From NCBI RefSeq assembly GCF_028416635.1, contig NZ_CP114013.1, positions 2,480,001-2,544,000 of the forward strand: a DNA stretch of 64,000 nt, given 5' to 3'. Both the position numbers and the translations under genes were made by a program. Source of the stretch: Baekduia alba (lineage in GTDB: Bacteria; Actinomycetota; Thermoleophilia; Solirubrobacterales; Solirubrobacteraceae). The notes beneath the pieces were generated by a model, which had not been told where the DNA came from, made no database searches, and was given only the letters and a program-made list of their open reading frames with translations. Positions 16,206-23,413 of this stretch are shown here, in pieces; position 1 is the first letter of the stretch, and each line of letters begins with the position of its first letter.

Positions 16206-17117
16206 ATGCCGAACTACCTCCCTTACGCCGAGCGCCGCCCCTCCACCGCCTACCAGGACCTCCTGCGCACGATCCGCGACGACGGCGTGCGGGTGGAGAC
16301 CAAGCAAGGCGAGGGCGCGCTGGCCGTCGCCGGGGTCCAGATGCGCTTCCCGATGGCGCACGGCGCGGCCGTCATCACGGAGCGGTCGATCCGCGGCTTC
16401 GCCGGCAAGGCGATCGGCGAGCTGTGCGCGTTCATCAACGGCGCCCGGACGCTGGACGAGCTGGCGGCGTTCGGCTGCGACTGGTGGGACGCGTGGGCGA
16501 CGCCGGAGAAGACGCGCTCGCGCGGCCTGGCGCCGGGCGATCTGGGGCCGGGCTCCTACGGGCACGCGTTCCGGAACTTCACGACGGATCTCGATTCGCC
16601 CGACGATCCAGGGTTCGACCAGCTCCCGCACCTGATCAAGAAGCTGAAGGACCTGCCGCTGGACCGCACGGCCGTGATGAGCCCGTGGATCCCGAACGCC
16701 AACCACCGCGAGGCCGGGGTCAAGTCGCGCAACACGATCGCGCCGTGCCACGGGTGGATCCACGCGCTCGTGTTCGGCGACAAGCTGCACCTGGTCCACA
16801 ACCAGCGCTCGGGCGACACGCCGATCGGGGTCCCGTCCAACATGGCGCAGTACACGGCGCTGGGGCTGATGATCGAGCAGCTCACGGGCTACGAGCTCGT
16901 CGAGTACGTGCACTGGATCCAGTACGCGCACATCTACGAGAACCAACTGGAGCACGTGGACGAGCTGCTGGCGCGCGCGCCGCGGGCCCTGCCGACGCTG
17001 AAGCTGACCGAGGCGGGTCGGCGGATCACCGACATCCACGACTTCCGGGCCGAGCACTTCGCGTTGGAGGACTACGACCCGCACCCCGCGATCCGGGGCA
17101 TCCCGGTGTTGACGTGA
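16206..17117 (+). CDS. thyA: Thymidylate synthase (ThyA type)
   Basis: A 303-residue enzyme that methylates dUMP to dTMP with methylene-tetrahydrofolate. The nucleophile Cys is in NTIAPCHGW, followed by the dUMP-binding 'QRSGDTPIGVPSNMAQY' and a C-terminal HxY-like 'YAHIYENQ'. The sequence departs from the E. coli type (for example no RRLI loop is obvious), so it belongs to a diverged ThyA branch. I start at ATG 16206; long upstream frames run over the divergent operon. Its stop overlaps the folA GTG (GTGA). The dCMP-deaminase-like gene lies divergently next door, and could supply dUMP. Confidence 0.93.
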   Translation: MPNYLPYAERRPSTAYQDLLRTIRDDGVRVETKQGEGALAVAGVQMRFPMAHGAAVITERSIRGFAGKAIGELCAFINGARTLDELAAFGCDWWDAWATPEKTRSRGLAPGDLGPGSYGHAFRNFTTDLDSPDDPGFDQLPHLIKKLKDLPLDRTAVMSPWIPNANHREAGVKSRNTIAPCHGWIHALVFGDKLHLVHNQRSGDTPIGVPSNMAQYTALGLMIEQLTGYELVEYVHWIQYAHIYENQLEHVDELLARAPRALPTLKLTEAGRRITDIHDFRAEHFALEDYDPHPAIRGIPVLT

Positions 17118-17599
17118 CGGTCGCGCTCGTGGTCGCCTACGCGCGCAACGGCGTGATCGGCCGCGACGGCGGGCTGCCGTGGCACCTGCCGAGCGACATG
17201 CAGCACTTCCGCGAGCTGACGACCGGCGGCACCGTGCTCATGGGGCGCAAGACCTATGAGTCGATCCCGGAGCGGTTCCGGCCGCTGCCGGGGCGGCGCA
17301 ACCTCGTGCTGTCGCGCGACGGGTCGTTCGTCGCTGCGGGGACCGAGGTCTTCGGGTCGTTGGCGGCGGCGCTGGCCGCGTGCGAGGGCGACTGCTTCGT
17401 CATCGGCGGCGGCGCGACGTACGAGGAGGCGCTGCCGCTCGCCGACGAGGTCTGGGCCACCGAGGTCGACGCCGAGGTGGAGGGCGACACGTTCTTCCCG
17501 GTGCTGGACACCACCGCCTGGCGCGAGGCCGCGGCCGGGTCGGCCGTCACCGAGAACGGGTTCTCGTTCACGATCAGGCGCTATGAGCGACGCGCCTGA
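17114..17599 (+). CDS. folA: Dihydrofolate reductase
   Basis: A 161-residue enzyme reducing dihydrofolate with NADPH, which recycles the cofactor consumed by ThyA. Visible motifs: NGVIGRDGGLPWHLPSDM (substrate loop, active-site acid Asp in the 'PSDM' helix), MGRKTYESI (NADPH) and IGGGATYEEAL (pyrophosphate loop). GTG 17114 overlaps the thyA stop by 4 nt, the normal thyA-folA coupling. The 3' end overlaps the HIT gene by 17 nt. Confidence 0.95.
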   Translation: MTVALVVAYARNGVIGRDGGLPWHLPSDMQHFRELTTGGTVLMGRKTYESIPERFRPLPGRRNLVLSRDGSFVAAGTEVFGSLAAALAACEGDCFVIGGGATYEEALPLADEVWATEVDAEVEGDTFFPVLDTTAWREAAAGSAVTENGFSFTIRRYERRA

Positions 17600-18053
17600 C
17601 GAACTCGGCTTGTTGTACTACCTGGACGCCGCCCGCTCCGCCGAGCAGCGCGCGTACATGGCGGAGCTGGAGGCCGCGCGGATCTGCGTCTTCTGCCCCG
17701 AGCACGTGGCGTCCCACCATCGCCAGCCGATCGAGTGGCGCGGCGAGCATTGGTACGTCACGCGCAACGACTTCCCCTACGCGGGGACCGTCGGGCACTA
17801 CCTGATCGTGCCGCACGCGCACGTGACGTCCTTCGACGAGCTGCCCGACGCGGCGGGCGCCGAGCTGTGGGCGATCAAGCGCCGGCTGCGGGAGCGATTG
17901 GCGCCGCTGGCCACCGCGACGGTCGAGCGCTCCGGCGACATGCGCTACAACGGCGGCTCGGTCGCGCACCTGCACACGCACTTCGTGGCGCTGGACGCGA
18001 CGCCCGAGCAGACCGTGCGGTTCAAGGTCAGCGCGCCGGGCGCGGACGGTTGA
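17583..18053 (+). CDS. HIT-family nucleotide hydrolase/transferase
   Basis: A 156-residue histidine-triad protein. The signature HLHTHFVAL near residues 122-130 carries the nucleophilic central His. An N-terminal CVFCPEH segment could hold a structural zinc with later His residues, as in some HIT proteins. These proteins cleave or transfer nucleoside monophosphates, for example Ap4A; the precise substrate is unknown. ATG 17583 lies inside folA, so the two genes overlap by 17 nt and are likely co-transcribed. Confidence 0.88.
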   Translation: MSDAPDELGLLYYLDAARSAEQRAYMAELEAARICVFCPEHVASHHRQPIEWRGEHWYVTRNDFPYAGTVGHYLIVPHAHVTSFDELPDAAGAELWAIKRRLRERLAPLATATVERSGDMRYNGGSVAHLHTHFVALDATPEQTVRFKVSAPGADG

Positions 18054-18079
18054 CACGCGGCCGGCGCGCGGGGGAGAGT
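18050..18079 (+). promoter_or_regulatory. Promoter of the PhyH gene: TTGACA, 18 nt, GAGAGT
   Basis: A consensus -35 TTGACA (18050-18055) overlaps the HIT stop codon. A poor -10 GAGAGT (18074-18079) follows after 18 nt and ends 7 nt before ATG 18087. Confidence 0.5.
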
Positions 18080-18086
18080 CCCGGTC

Positions 18087-18926
18087 ATGAGCTCGTTGCC
18101 GGTCGATGCCGCCGTGCCGTCTCCGTTCGACCTGACCGATGCCGAGGTCGACGCCTTCGGCCGTGACGGCGCGGTCATCCTGCGTGGGGTGCTCAGCGAC
18201 GACGAGGTCGGCACGCTCGTCCGGGGCGTCGAGCGCAACCTCGCGGCGCTGAGCCCGCTCGGGATGAACGCGACCGAGCCGGGCAGGCCGGGCGCGTTCG
18301 TCGAGGACTTCCGCAACTGGCAGCGGATCGGCGAGTACGAGGACGTGATCCGCGGCTCGGCGCTGGGTCGGGTCGCGGGCGAGCTGATGGGGTCGCGCGA
18401 GGTCCGGCTGTTCCACGACCACCTGCTGGTCAAGGAGCCCGGGACGCTGGACCGCAGTCCGTGGCACCAGGATCAGCCATACTACTGCATCGACGGCTTG
18501 CAGACGGTCTCGTTCTGGATCCCGCTGGACCCGGTCGCGCGGCCGAGCACGCTCGAGTTCGTCGCCGGCTCGCACGGGGGCAAGTGGTACATGCCGCGCT
18601 CGTTCGTCAAGAAGAGCGCGATGGTCTTCGACGACGGCGCGCTGGAGGAGGTCCCCGACGTCGACGCCGACCGCGCCGCCTTCCCGATCAAGGGCTGGGC
18701 GATGCAGCCCGGCGACGCGGTCGCGTTCAACATGTTGACCCTGCACGCGGCGGCGGGCTCACCGGCGCGCCGCCGCGCGTTCTCGGTCCGGTTCACGGGC
18801 GACGACGTCACCTGGGCGCCGCGCCCGCACCGGACCTCGCCGCCGTTCGACGACGTGGCGCTGCCCGCCGGCGCGCCGCTGGACGATCCGGCGTTCCCGG
18901 TCGTGTGGTCGCGCGCCGGCGGGTGA
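18087..18926 (+). CDS. Phytanoyl-CoA dioxygenase family protein (PhyH)
   Basis: A 279-residue Fe(II)/2-oxoglutarate oxygenase. The metal triad is HxD in SPWHQDQPYY (about residues 131-133) plus a distal His in TLHAAAGS; the Arg for 2-oxoglutarate is in RRRAFSVRF. The fold is a double-stranded beta-helix. Substrates of this family include small hydroxylated metabolites, ectoine and lipids, and none can be chosen here. ATG 18087 is supported by the promoter spacing. Remnant sequence follows downstream. Confidence 0.87.
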   Translation: MSSLPVDAAVPSPFDLTDAEVDAFGRDGAVILRGVLSDDEVGTLVRGVERNLAALSPLGMNATEPGRPGAFVEDFRNWQRIGEYEDVIRGSALGRVAGELMGSREVRLFHDHLLVKEPGTLDRSPWHQDQPYYCIDGLQTVSFWIPLDPVARPSTLEFVAGSHGGKWYMPRSFVKKSAMVFDDGALEEVPDVDADRAAFPIKGWAMQPGDAVAFNMLTLHAAAGSPARRRAFSVRFTGDDVTWAPRPHRTSPPFDDVALPAGAPLDDPAFPVVWSRAGG

Positions 18927-18933
18927 GCCGGGC

Positions 18934-19299
18934 TCAGGCGGCGTCCGCCGTCGAGGTCGACGGGTGCGCGAGCGTCGGCGCGAGCTTGGAGAGCTTGGTG
19001 TAGTCCTACTTGGTGAGCCCGGAGTACACCGCGATGATCAGGTCGGGCCGCGGCGCGGCGACCTTCTCGAACTCGATGCCGTCGGTGACGTTCAGCTTCG
19101 TCGGCAGCGGCGCGTTGCCCAGCGCCTTCTTGGCCCACGGGAAGATCGCGCCCGGATGATCGCCGTGCCACTCGCTGGTGCCGACCGGCACGACCCCGAG
19201 CGCCAGCAGCGCATCCTGCTCCCGCAGACCGACGACCACGACCCGCTTCGGGGCATGCGTGACGGTCGTCGTGCATCTTCCCCGACCCGATGACCGAGC
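18934..19299 (-). pseudogene. Remnant of an iron-siderophore ABC transporter substrate-binding protein
   Basis: Read on the minus strand, the frame gives 'VTHAPKRVVVVGLREQDA', 'LALGVVPVGTSEWHGDHPGA' and 'APRPDLIIAVYSGLTK', which is the N-terminal lobe of FepB/FhuD-like periplasmic binding proteins. After GLTK comes an in-frame TAG (19006-19008), then 'DYTKLSKLAPTLAHP' in the same frame before TGA at 18934. The expected residue at the TAG is Glu (GAG), so one base change explains it. There is no signal peptide and the C-terminal lobe is absent. It is therefore a truncated, nonsense-mutated pseudogene. Confidence 0.8.
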
Positions 19300-19403
19300 C
19301 TATCCCGAAGGCTGGCGCACCGGGCCGGCCACGGAGCTCGAGCGCCAGAACGCCGCGCTCCTGCAGGCCGCGCTCGCCGGAGCCTAGGCGCAGGGCGCCG
19401 CCC

Positions 19404-20303
19404 TCATGGGAGTGGGCCCGGGCGCGCGGCGACGTCGCCGCCCATCTCGGTGGAGCGCTGGCGCAGCGCTCGTGTGGCTGCCGGCTTCTGGAAGCGGCGC
19501 CGGTAGGCGGCCGGGGTGAGTCCGAGGCTGCGCTGGAAGTGGCGGTGCAAGTGGCTCTGATCGGTGAACCCGGTGCTGGCGGCGACGTCAGCGATGGGCT
19601 GGCCCTGCTCGAGCAGGCGGCGGGCGGCGCGGATCCGGTGGGCGAGGTGCAGGGCGTGGGGTGGCAGGCCGGTGCGCTCGCGGAACAGGCGGATCAGCCG
19701 GAACTTGCCGATGCCCGCGGCCGTGGCGAGCTCGTCGAGGCCGACGTTGCGGGCGTGATGCTCACCGAGGTAGTCGCATGCCAGCCGCAGCGCGCGGTCG
19801 TCGTGCGGCGTGCGCGCGCCCGTCGGTCTTGCGCGGGTTGAGGATCGCTGCATCATCACGCTGAGCCACTCCGCGAGGCGCTCGTCGCCCTCGAGCCGCG
19901 TCGAGGGCGATTCCAGGGCGCGGTGGAGGGCCAGGAAGGCGCGCGCAAGGGCGGGGTCGGAGACGACCGGATCGGGGAAGCTGATGTCGCCGGTGAGCAC
20001 CGCCTCCTCGTCCCCTGCGATCGCGCGGAGGCCCGCGACCTCGACGACCATCAGCCGTGAGGACCAGGCACGGCCGTCGATGGCGGAGCCGGCGTGCTCG
20101 GCGGACGGGTCCCACGCGACGAGCTCACCGGGCTGGACGGTGCGGCGTTCGCGGAGGCGTCGCGAGCGCATCGGCTGGTCGCCGACGATGCCGAACACGT
20201 ACTCGCCGCGTGGTTCGATCGCGTAGCGGGTGGTGCGTCCGGCCATCAGCACGACGCGGGCGTCGTCGCTCGGACGCCACATGCGGACCTGGTCATCGGC
20301 CAC
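19404..20303 (-). CDS. AraC-family transcriptional regulator
   Basis: A 299-residue regulator. The N-terminal ~150 residues form a cupin-like sensor domain (YAIEPRGEYVFGIVG, ELVAWDPSAEHAG). The C-terminal ~100 residues hold the two AraC helix-turn-helix units: 'LATAAGIGKFRLIRLFRERT' and 'IADVAASTGFTDQSHLHRHF', with the PAAYRRRF end. GTG 20303 is chosen because TAGCAT lies 7 nt upstream. It is divergent from the VOC gene at 20370, with 66 nt between, so it probably controls that gene and itself; the ligand is unknown. The promoter region contains a TTGCAC direct repeat. Confidence 0.9.
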   Translation of the reverse strand: MADDQVRMWRPSDDARVVLMAGRTTRYAIEPRGEYVFGIVGDQPMRSRRLRERRTVQPGELVAWDPSAEHAGSAIDGRAWSSRLMVVEVAGLRAIAGDEEAVLTGDISFPDPVVSDPALARAFLALHRALESPSTRLEGDERLAEWLSVMMQRSSTRARPTGARTPHDDRALRLACDYLGEHHARNVGLDELATAAGIGKFRLIRLFRERTGLPPHALHLAHRIRAARRLLEQGQPIADVAASTGFTDQSHLHRHFQRSLGLTPAAYRRRFQKPAATRALRQRSTEMGGDVAARPGPLP

Positions 20304-20310
20304 GCGTTTG

Positions 20311-20316
20311 ATGCTA
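20311..20316 (-). promoter_or_regulatory. -10 box TAGCAT of the AraC gene
   Basis: TAGCAT on the minus strand ends 7 nt before GTG 20303. Two TTGCAC copies 4 nt apart lie just upstream (about 20320-20335) and could be an operator. Confidence 0.55.
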
Positions 20317-20357
20317 GGCGGTGCAACAACGTGCAAGACCGTCGCGGGCGCTGGATC

Positions 20358-20363
20358 TAGGTT
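20358..20363 (+). promoter_or_regulatory. -10 box TAGGTT of the VOC gene
   Basis: TAGGTT ends 6 nt before ATG 20370: leaderless type, back to back with the AraC promoter. Confidence 0.55.
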
Positions 20364-20369
20364 CAGGTC

Positions 20370-20798
20370 ATGCACATCACGGCACACATCGTCGTCCAGG
20401 ACGCCGAGCGCGCAGCGGCCTTCTACGCGGACGCGTTCGGCGCGCTGGAGCTCGAGCGGATCCCGACGCCCGACGGGCGACTCATGTCGGTGCGGTTGCG
20501 CGTCGGCGACAGCGAGCTGCACCTGGCCGACGAGTTCCCCGAGATGGGAGTGCTCGCGCCGCCGTCGATCGGCGGCACGCCGGTCGTGCTGGCGCTCGAC
20601 GTGCCCGACGCCGAGGCCGCCTTCGCGCAAGCGGTCGCCGCGGGGGCCGAGGTCCTCCAGCCGCTGGGTGAGGTGTTCTGGGGCGACAAGCACGGTCGAG
20701 TCGAAGATCCCTTCGGGCACCGCTGGAACATCGCCGAGCACGTCCGCGACGTGCCCCACGACGACGTCGTGGCCGCGGCGGCGGAGCTGTTCGCCTGA
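20370..20798 (+). CDS. VOC/PhnB-like glyoxalase superfamily protein
   Basis: A 142-residue protein with two VOC modules: 'IVVQDAERAAAFYADAFGA' at the N-terminus and 'VPDAEAAFAQAVAAGAEVL' followed by GRVEDPFGHRWNIAEH at the C-terminus, the PhnB-like ending. Its role may be small-molecule binding, resistance or isomerisation. The divergent AraC regulator implies inducible expression. ATG 20370 is fixed by the -10 spacing. Confidence 0.85.
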   Translation: MHITAHIVVQDAERAAAFYADAFGALELERIPTPDGRLMSVRLRVGDSELHLADEFPEMGVLAPPSIGGTPVVLALDVPDAEAAFAQAVAAGAEVLQPLGEVFWGDKHGRVEDPFGHRWNIAEHVRDVPHDDVVAAAAELFA

Positions 20799-21092
20799 CG
20801 GGAGCCCCGTCGCAGATCCAGCGACAGCCACACGCGGTCGCGCAGCGCGACCCCGTCGAGGACGATCCCGTCCGGGCAGCCCTCGGCCGCGGCGAACGCG
20901 TCCCGATCGACGCGCAGCATCCGGAAGCCGAGGCGGGCGGGCGCCCGCCCGCCGTCGTGCCGATCGGCCAACCGCGGCCGCGGCTCGTCGTCGGTCGACG
21001 TCGAGCTCTTCCGCCGCTCGCACGCCCGCCCGGCGGCCACGCCACGATGTCTCCCGACATCCAGTGCCTAGGAGGCGTTGCGCTGGAAGTGC
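20799..21092. other. Gene-poor stretch with a possible coding remnant
   Basis: About 290 nt without a confident gene. On the minus strand one frame reads 'GFRMLRVDRDAFAAAEG' and 'VLDGVALRDRVWLSLDL', which looks like natural protein sequence but has no start and runs on into the antisense of the VOC gene. It may be the decayed C-terminus of a lost gene. I do not recognise the family. Confidence 0.3.
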
Positions 21093-21112
21093 CTAGGAGT
21101 CGTTGCGCTGGA
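21063..21112 (+). repeat. 25-bp tandem duplication
   Basis: The unit at 21063-21087 is repeated at 21088-21112 with one mismatch (G/T at unit position 13). Each unit includes CCTAGG and GCGTTGCGCTGGA-like sequence. It spans the stop of the uncertain minus-strand frame at 21093. Confidence 0.7.
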
Positions 21113-21432
21113 CCTCGGCAAGGAGCCTCGACCCTTCCTCGAGGTTGCGAACCGCGTCCGCCAAGCGGTGCCCGGCGGGGGCGTCGCGCCCTGGAAGCTC
21201 CGCCCTGGGCCGTGCGGGGGCGTCGACGGGGCGACCACGGACGGGCGGCGACGCCACGTGCGCGTCGACGGGCACAGCGGTCACCGTCGCATCGAGCGTC
21301 AAGATCCGCAGGCCGAGCAGGCGCGCGGTGACCGACGCCTGGACGAGCGTCGCCCCCGAACGGGCCGACCTGCGGTCAGGCGCGACGCCTGCGCTCCCGA
21401 GGGAGATCGCTCTCCGGCCCGTGGGGAGTGCC
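21093..21432 (-). CDS. Uncertain small frame downstream of the YtxH-like gene
   Basis: An open minus-strand frame ends at TAG 21093 with a natural-looking helical tail 'LADAVRNLEEGSRLLAEVQR'. A GTG in frame near 21432 could start it, overlapping the YtxH-like gene, as in a continuing operon. Upstream residues are Pro/Arg-rich and less convincing. It may be a real fourth gene of the operon or a remnant. The stop lies in a 25-bp tandem repeat. Confidence 0.3.
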
Positions 21433-21564
21433 ACGGGCGCTGAGCTCCTCGAGGCGCTCCGACGCGCGCGCCGCGACATCGAGGATCTGCGCATATCGCT
21501 CACGCCCGGCTCTGGCGCCGAGGAGGTATCCGGCCGCGAAGAGCGCCGCTTTGGTGAGCGTCAC
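21376..21564 (-). CDS. Small membrane-associated protein, YtxH-like
   Basis: A 62-residue protein starting at GTG 21564: 'VTLTKAALFAAGYLLGARAG' then RERYAQILDVAARASERLEEL. The short hydrophobic N-terminus with Gly-Ala-Arg-Ala-Gly followed by a charged helix is typical of YtxH-like envelope stress proteins. Its start overlaps the stop of the 78-aa gene (GTGA), so translation is coupled. Function unknown, but the context suggests the envelope. Confidence 0.6.
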   Translation of the reverse strand: MTLTKAALFAAGYLLGARAGRERYAQILDVAARASERLEELSARGTPHGPESDLPRERRRRA

Positions 21565-21797
21565 GAATCGTCGCGCTCCCGACCCGTGCGGTGGCGCAGG
21601 GAGGAGATCGCGGCGCTTCCCGCGGTGAGCCCCGCGACGCTGCCGGCGGTGATCAACCCGGTCTTGACCGCCTTGCCCGAGCTGATCGCGTGCAGGTCTG
21701 GCTTGACGCGGCTCGCGGCGTCGCTCAGCTGATCGCTGACCGAGTCGCCGAGGCGCCGGAGCGGGCTCTTGTGCCGGAACGGTGGCTTGACGCGCAT
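21561..21797 (-). CDS. Small hypothetical membrane protein (78 aa)
   Basis: A 78-residue basic protein from ATG 21797 with GGAGA as ribosome-binding site. After a basic N-terminus (MRVKPPFRHKSPLRR) there is one weak Gly/Ala/Ser-rich membrane segment 'TGLITAGSVAGLTAGSAAIS'. It lies 11 nt after the coiled-coil gene and overlaps the next gene, forming a three- or four-gene operon. Confidence 0.6.
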   Translation of the reverse strand: MRVKPPFRHKSPLRRLGDSVSDQLSDAASRVKPDLHAISSGKAVKTGLITAGSVAGLTAGSAAISSLRHRTGRERDDS

Positions 21798-21808
21798 CGC
21801 AGGTCTCC

Positions 21809-22714
21809 CTATCGCTCGGACCGCGACGCCGTCGCGATCGCATCGACCAGCTCGGACTTGGTCATCGTCGTTCGTCCTTCGAGGCCCATGCTGGCGGCCA
21901 GCTCGACCAGCTCGGGCTTGTTGTACGACTTGAGGTCGCCGTTGGCCGGCGCGCTCTCGAGCTCCTGGGCGGCCTTCTTGGCCGTCACCTCCGAGCGCTC
22001 CTGGAGCCGTTCGGCCGCTTCGATCCGTGCGTCGGCCTCGCCGGCCTGCTGCTCGGCCTCCTCGGCGAGCTCCCGCGCCTGGCGGTGGGCCTCTTCGGCC
22101 ACGGCCCGTGCGGCTTCCGTGGCCTCGACGGCCAGGCGGCGAGCCTCGGCGAGCTTCTCGGTGGCCTCGCCGACGAGCTCCTCGGCGCGCGCCTGCGCCT
22201 CCTCCGCGTCGCGCTCTGCGTCCTCGAGCTGCTCTTCGACCTCGGCCTGCGCCTGCTGGCGACGCTGCTCGGCGTCGGTCTCGGCATCCTGACGCTCGCG
22301 CTTGACCGCCTCGTCGGCGGCCTTCTGCGCCTCGGCGACCCGCTGCTTGAGCTGCCGCTCGGTCTCGCGGCGCAGATCGGCCATGCGCGCGCGTCCGCGG
22401 TCGCTGACCTTCCGGGCGTCCTCGGCGCGGTCGCGCGCATCCTGCGCGGCCTGCACCGCCTCCTGCTCGACCTGGCGAGCGTGCTCCGCGGCCTCCCTCG
22501 CGCGCTTCATGCGGATGTCGACGGAGTCACCGCCGACCGGGACGGCATCGACGAGCGCGGCACCGGCGCGGCGACCGCGGTCGCGCGCCTCGGACGTGGC
22601 GGACTGCGCCGCGTCGCCCAGGCTCTCGGCCGGCTTGAGCGCTCGGGACAGCAGCCACGCGGCATTGGACGGCATCTCCCGAAGTCCTGTCCTGGTGCGT
22701 TCCGACAACGACAT
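21809..22714 (-). CDS. Long coiled-coil protein with C-terminal SAP/Rho_N-like domain
   Basis: A 301-residue protein. Residues ~75-250 are an almost unbroken Ala/Glu/Arg/Gln coiled coil. The last ~40 residues, 'DLKSYNKPELVELAASMGL' to 'TKSELVDAIATAS', look like a Rho N-terminal/SAP-type nucleic-acid-binding domain. ATG 22714 is chosen because GGAGG lies 6 nt upstream; the track's TTG starts are less likely. The gene has a strong promoter holding an 18-bp palindrome, and the adjacent TetR is its likely regulator. A structural or DNA/RNA-tethering role in stress is possible, but unproven. Confidence 0.8.
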   Translation of the reverse strand: MSLSERTRTGLREMPSNAAWLLSRALKPAESLGDAAQSATSEARDRGRRAGAALVDAVPVGGDSVDIRMKRAREAAEHARQVEQEAVQAAQDARDRAEDARKVSDRGRARMADLRRETERQLKQRVAEAQKAADEAVKRERQDAETDAEQRRQQAQAEVEEQLEDAERDAEEAQARAEELVGEATEKLAEARRLAVEATEAARAVAEEAHRQARELAEEAEQQAGEADARIEAAERLQERSEVTAKKAAQELESAPANGDLKSYNKPELVELAASMGLEGRTTMTKSELVDAIATASRSER

Positions 22715-22747
22715 CAACAACCTCCAAGCGACAATGGGACAACGTCG

Positions 22748-22777
22748 ACTCTAGGCGAGACATCTATGTCTCGTCAA
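22748..22777 (-). promoter_or_regulatory. Promoter of the coiled-coil operon with palindromic TetR-type operator
   Basis: On the minus strand -35 TTGACG (22777-22772) and -10 TAGAGT (22753-22748) are 18 nt apart. The perfect 8-bp palindrome CGAGACAT-N2-ATGTCTCG (22756-22773) fills the spacer, so a bound dimer would block RNA polymerase. The tetR gene begins 28 nt further on. Confidence 0.8.
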
Positions 22778-22804
22778 GCGAAAGTGTGAGATCGTTGTGA
22801 GACG

Positions 22805-23380
22805 ATGATGCCCGAGCCGTCACCCCGGCCCGCTCTCCAGCAGCGGGTTGCCGCTGCGATCCTCGACGGTGCGGCGCACCTCTTCGCCGGCGGCGGCGAC
22901 CAGGCGAGCATGAACGAGGTCGCCGAGGCCGCGGGCGTCGCCCGGGCCACGGTCTACCGCTACTTCCCCAACCGCGAGAGCCTGCTCGATGAGCTGGCCC
23001 AGACGGCCGTGCGCGACGTCGAGACGCGGTTGGCGTCGGCGCGCGTCGACGAAGTCCCGCCCGATGAGGGCATCGCCCGCGCCGTGCGCGCGCTCGTCGA
23101 CGTGGGGAACCTCTTCGTGGTGCTGGTCCGTGAGCGACAGCGCTCGGGCTCCGACCAGTTCCAGCGCGGGCTCGTCGAACCACTGCGCCAGCTGGTCGAA
23201 CGCGGCCAGGCCAGCGGCGACATCCGCGACGACATCACGGGCCGGCGCCTGACCGAGTCGCTCATCGGCCTGATCGTGAGCATGCTCACGGCGACGCCGC
23301 CGCTGGGACGCGAGGACATGACCGCGACGATCACCGGCCTCTTCATCGACGGAGCCCGCGCTCGCGGGCCGCGACGATGA
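22805..23380 (+). CDS. TetR-family transcriptional regulator
   Basis: A 191-residue regulator. The N-terminal helix-turn-helix is clear: 'MNEVAEAAGVARATVYRYFP' with NRESLL after it. The C-terminal half is helical, forming the ligand and dimer domain; the ligand is unknown. ATG 22805 (ATG 22808 also possible). It is divergent from the coiled-coil operon, and the palindrome between them is its likely operator. A second imperfect inverted repeat ATCGT-N6-ACGAT overlaps its own start (about 22790-22805). It precedes the stressosome cluster in the same direction. Confidence 0.9.
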   Translation: MMPEPSPRPALQQRVAAAILDGAAHLFAGGGDQASMNEVAEAAGVARATVYRYFPNRESLLDELAQTAVRDVETRLASARVDEVPPDEGIARAVRALVDVGNLFVVLVRERQRSGSDQFQRGLVEPLRQLVERGQASGDIRDDITGRRLTESLIGLIVSMLTATPPLGREDMTATITGLFIDGARARGPRR

Positions 23381-23413
23381 GTTCCGCCAATGGCGACATG
23401 CGAGGAGCAGGAC

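Noticed and set aside
13107-17084. Very long minus-strand open frame (1325 codons)
   Set aside because: It runs antisense to RNase H, thyA and others, and its translation is Arg/Ala/Pro/Gly-rich without motifs. Such frames arise from high GC.
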